Assembly: GCA_036768485.1 (NCBI GenBank)
Contig: JAVLUZ010000417.1
Location: 372,001-436,000 of the forward strand
Reading direction: 5' to 3'
Origin: Mermis nigrescens
Taxonomy: Eukaryota; Nematoda; Enoplea; Mermithida; Mermithidae
Length of the DNA stretch: 64,000 bases
Positions 60,717-64,000 of this stretch are shown piece by piece; position 1 is the stretch's first letter, and every line of letters starts with the position of its first letter. A model generated the notes under the pieces. That model had not been told where the DNA came from. It made no database searches and saw only the letters and a list, made by a program, of their open reading frames with translations. The position numbers and the translations under genes were made by a program.

Positions 60717-62997
60717 GTAAGCAAGCACGATAATGACGAATCGAGGCTTTTCTGAGAGGGTAGATCCCACATTTTCCTAATAGTTTCAAAATTGTCCAAA
60801 AATTCCATTTATTATGCTTAAAGTTTAGATTTATCCATCCTTCAATAGATAGAATCGTAGGCGGTCTGGGGAGGGTCAAACATTGACTTTTTTGGGCTGG
60901 AATGACCTCAAAAATTGGTATAAGCGCTATAATAGCGTCAAAACTATGTTATTACACAGTTTCTGGTCAATTTTAAACACTTTGAAGGAAATTCACACAT
61001 TTTCAACAATTTTTTGCCTCCATTTTGCTTCATTTTCCCGTGAAAATTCATAATTTTTCATTCTGAAAGTCTATATCCCTTACTCCATACGTGCATGGCT
61101 AGACAGAATCATTTTTGATCTAAAAAAGTAAGAAATTTTCGGAAATTTCCTAAGAAAATTGCACAAAATTAGTACAAAAATTAGCGCAAAGCACCGGAAT
61201 CACTCGAGAAACCCTTTTAAGAAATAAAAAGTCCTTGTTCTGTAAATAAACAAATCTTCTGACGCAAATATTAGACTTTTTAGAATGCCGAGAAAGTCAG
61301 TAAATGTCATTAATGAATGCCGGTGCGTAGCGCCGAAAAATTTAAAAAGTCATGATGAAAAAAAGGCTAAAATCATTAAAAAACATGTCATTCTCGATTG
61401 CGCGCATGGATAATCAAGACGACAATAATGTTTAGCCTTGTCTTCATGACTAGCTCATTTAAAATTTTGTCCCATCGCACTATTTTAAAAAACACCTAAT
61501 TCTGAATATAAAATTGAAAACAATGCATGCTTCTTTTGTCTCTAATTTACTTTACTTAAAAGGGATTCGTAGAAATTTGCATTCAAAGTCTAGTAAAGCA
61601 TTAGTTTATTTCCTAATTAGTCCAAAGATAAAAAAATTAGCACTTATTATTGACTAAGAAAATGTATGTTGTTCCATAAGTTAACTATAATCATTAGCTT
61701 TATTTCAGTCTTTTAAGCTTATTTCCGCTATTAGTATTTTTAGAATATTTCCGAATATTCTCGACCAATATTTGCAATAACAAATTCGTGAATGAATAGA
61801 ACTTAAAAAGTATTAAATAGATTCACGAAGACTTGCACTCACTCAAATGTATTTAATTTGGCTTAATGTACACAATTTGTCATAAAATTAGGTGGAAGTA
61901 AGACTACCGATAATTGAAATTCGATATTTCACAGCTGCCAGTGCCATAAAGCCCACTTTATCTTTGCCACAATCTGGAAACGAGTATCACGCGGTCACAC
62001 TGTTATCCGGCATTGACCCAAATACTGGCTTGCTGCATCAGCAGCAACAACAAACTCAGGCACTGACGCAGCATCAACACCAACATTTGCAGACGAACAG
62101 TAAACACAAACAACCAACTTACCAACAACAACAGCAACAACAACAACAACAATCGACTGTCGTAGGTTTGTTACAGAATTCTACATCTTTTGTTTTGATT
62201 CACAGAAATAGTGTACAAGTTTTGCTCGAATCCAAGTGAAAATAAAAGATATTTGCTTTTAATCTAGATTACGCTTTTTTAGATCGGAAAAGTGAATGGA
62301 TTGTATATGAGACCTTGGTGTCTTTCACCAACTAAATTGTTTATTTGGTCTAGCTGAATTTATTCTTTATCGTAGGACCTCAAATGCAAAAAGGACTGAG
62401 TTGCAAACTGAATGAGTTTTGGGATAAATTAAGCTTAATTCGATTTTCCTATCAACGGATGACGTACACATTTTTTGACAACCATTGTAATATTTTTATC
62501 TAATTTTGAAAGTTTCTAGTTCTTTGCCAAGCGGATTAAGATGGCGAAGGTACGCCTAAAATGTTCCTTTGAACATAAATAAAAAATTATGTGCTATTCC
62601 GAATTTAAGGTAAACGAAGAATTTATGGATCACCACAATCTATTGCATCGATTTATAAATTTGCATAATCACTATCGTCTAGTTCACATATAAGTTTGGG
62701 CATAAATTTCGAGAATTTTTTCGAAAGCAGGCCGACGGATTACGATAATCATATATCAAATCAATGCTACAATCGAAATCTGTCGGCTTATTGTTGGACA
62801 TGGTTTTTAAAATTTGTGCCCAAACTTGTGTGAATCATTGGTTACTGAAACGTTTCATAAAACAGGTAGTGCGACAACAGAAACGTCAGCATCAATTCTT
62901 GTTGGTGGTTGCAGCCGAGCAGTGACAAATATCGCGGGCAGCGGATCATCAGTTAAAGAGGAAACAAGTGCCGAAGATAATGCCAACGTTATGCTTT
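60365..62997 (+). CDS. Gln/Ala-rich probable transcription factor, N-terminal part
   Basis: Coding exons 60365-60716, 61935-62165 and 62866-62997 join with phase 1 at both junctions and give about 238 residues; the gene continues to the right. The start ATG follows an in-frame TAG 15 bases upstream. Exon 1 is Ala/Ser/Gly/Tyr-rich (NDYAMAAGLAAAASVGGYD, YYSPYGAPGAPTAPPPP). Exon 2 has HQQQQQTQALTQHQHQHLQ and a run of ten Gln. Exon 3 is Ser/Thr-rich with a VKEETSAED stretch that resembles a sumoylation consensus. Such low-complexity regions are typical of activation segments in developmental transcription factors, but no DNA-binding domain is visible in the window, so the family is not assigned. 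Confidence 0.65.
60840..61110 (-). repeat. Dispersed repeat family B copy in the intron
   Basis: Reverse-oriented piece with 'aagcgctataatagcgtcaa' and 'ttctggtcaattttaaacac'. The intron up to 61934 has two GC hairpin motif relatives (61185-61198, 61320-61335) and otherwise AT-rich sequence. Confidence 0.55.
61935..62165 (+). CDS. Gln/Ala-rich gene, second coding exon with polyGln
   Basis: The acceptor is 'ttcgatatttcacag'; CT completes a Thr codon from exon 1. The donor is GTCGTAG|GTTTGT, chosen because it leaves phase 1, which exon 3 needs; GTC|GTAGGT would not fit. The CAA/CAG run is interrupted, which favours stability. Confidence 0.72.
62677..62838. mobile_element. Palindromic MITE family M, diverged copy
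   Basis: 'ctagttcacatataagtttg' at the left and 'caaacttgtgtgaatcattg' at the right, with 'catatatcaaatcaatgcta' inside. It ends 27 bases before the acceptor of the third coding exon. Confidence 0.65.
62866..62997 (+). CDS. Gln/Ala-rich gene, third coding exon
   Basis: The acceptor is 'gtttcataaaacag' and GT completes a Gly codon. It encodes SATTETSASILVGGCSRAV and NIAGSGSSVKEETSAED. The donor is uncertain: CTTT|GTAAAG at 62998 or GCG|GTAAAA at 63006. Confidence 0.6.
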
Positions 62998-63011
62998 GTA
63001 AAGCGGTAAAA

Positions 63012-63270
63012 ACCAGACATGCACAGCATAGGAATCCCGGGGTGGGGGAAAGGTGAAATTTTTTACGCGTCAAAAACACCGTTTTCGTTGGCGTTTCTGA
63101 CGAAGCTCTATCTTTCCAAAGCATGAAAACGTAAAAAAATTTCGAAAAAATCAAAAAGTCGAACAAATTGAACAAAATACAGTCAAAACACGAGTTTAAT
63201 TGCGCGAAGCACCGAAAATTTACACTTTTGAGCAAATAGATAGCTGAAAACGCCTAAAAACACCTTTTCT
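63012..63270 (+). repeat. Dispersed repeat family C copy
   Basis: 'agacatgcacagcataggaa' starts it, then 'ccggggtgggggaaaggtga' and 'aaattgaacaaaatacagtc'. It begins within about 15 bases of the donor of the preceding exon. Confidence 0.6.
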
Positions 63271-63274
63271 ACGA

Positions 63275-64000
63275 ATTTTTAAAAAATTGTTGAGAACTTT
63301 CGAAAATCGCAACTGCTTTTTCTTCACTTGTCTTATTTCATTTTGAGAATTTAGCTTGCTCAATCTTTATTCTTATCAGCATTAGCAAAAACGATTATTG
63401 TAAAAAATAAAATTTTTCAATTCTGTCAACTCCTTAAAAAATCTAAATTATAATAAGTACAGCTCGAATGATTCCGTTCATAGGGCTCGCCCAAGGCTTT
63501 CAGCACTTGGACGAGGTAGAAATATTAAGTGGCCGAATTTTTGGTGAAATAACCGGAATTAATTAAGTGTCATTGATGGTTTAATGTTTATTTATATCCT
63601 ATCTCTTGATATTTTATTATTCAAAATTATGATATTACGAGTATATCCTATCTGTTGATATATATTCAATTATATCCTATCTATTGATATTCAGTCCTTA
63701 TTTAATTATTGATAATTATCCAGTTTATATTTAATTCAAGGCGATTCAATTTACTTCGGAAAATCCGTCGGGATAGCTCGCAAAAATCGCATCGCTTTTC
63801 GACTGCTCTATCCCTTGAGATCAGAGAAAAATTTCTTTTCATTCAAAACGCTACGTTTCTTGGTCGCGCTTAAGCCAAAATTATAGAAAATCCTTTGCAT
63901 CTGTCGCGATGCGCCGAAAATTTGCAGATTTAATGACAAAGACACACGATTTTTCCATCTTTCCGCGCATTATCTTACCTTTCATAATTTTTCCCGGATA
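63275..64000. other. Right edge, intron, no gene seen
   Basis: AT-rich, with a short tandem repeat of TATATCCTATCTNTTGATAT (three copies, about 63594-63710) and a GC hairpin relative near 63905. No exon recognised. Confidence 0.4.

Noticed and set aside
61892..61934. Earlier acceptor for the second coding exon of the Gln-rich gene (at 61891)
   Set aside because: Joining exon 1 there hits a stop at once; the acceptor at 61934 is phase-compatible.

Overview
This window is AT-rich, intron-rich animal DNA, most likely from an invertebrate. A MADF-domain gene, a Ly6-type gene and long introns full of transposon remnants support this; there are no operons or ribosome binding sites. I cannot name the species. 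Almost none of the long open frames are real. The genes appear only when short exons are joined, and I joined them by checking GT/AG sites, intron phase and family motifs by eye.

Layout, left to right. The last exon of a cytosolic malate dehydrogenase gene (+) ends at 2836. A complete three-exon FEX/CrcB fluoride channel gene (+) spans 6037-11407 and encodes about 336 residues with two homologous halves. A Ly6 (three-finger, probably GPI-anchored) gene (+) has two exons at 22605-22697 and 28800-29014; its signal-peptide exon was not found. A MADF/BESS-like regulator (-) runs from 42868 down to 36533 in four exons that join perfectly in phase and encode about 257 residues. One exon (+) near 49818-49953 looks like the second catalytic-histidine region of a UBASH3-type histidine phosphatase and may be a fragment. 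At the right end, the first three coding exons of a Gln/Ala-rich protein, probably a transcription factor (+), start at 60365; the gene runs out of view.

The rest is mostly repeats. I found six or seven hAT-like non-autonomous transposons with terminal inverted repeats, most flanked by 8-bp target duplications. They include a three-level nest at 15012-19077. There is a 4.8-kb GC-rich satellite element (29953-34752) whose 180-bp units flip orientation once. Two long elements, each a foldback plus a tandem array of about 470-bp units, lie at 22995-26100 and 50285-52980. A 165-bp palindromic MITE family, several GC-punctuated dispersed repeat families and large (TA)n and (ATT)n tracts complete the picture. 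A short GC-rich hairpin recurs in many otherwise different repeats.

The genes show no shared pathway; they are unrelated neighbours. The main biological points are an apparently intact eukaryotic fluoride exporter in an animal-like genome, and a repeat landscape in which elements often end within tens of bases of splice sites.
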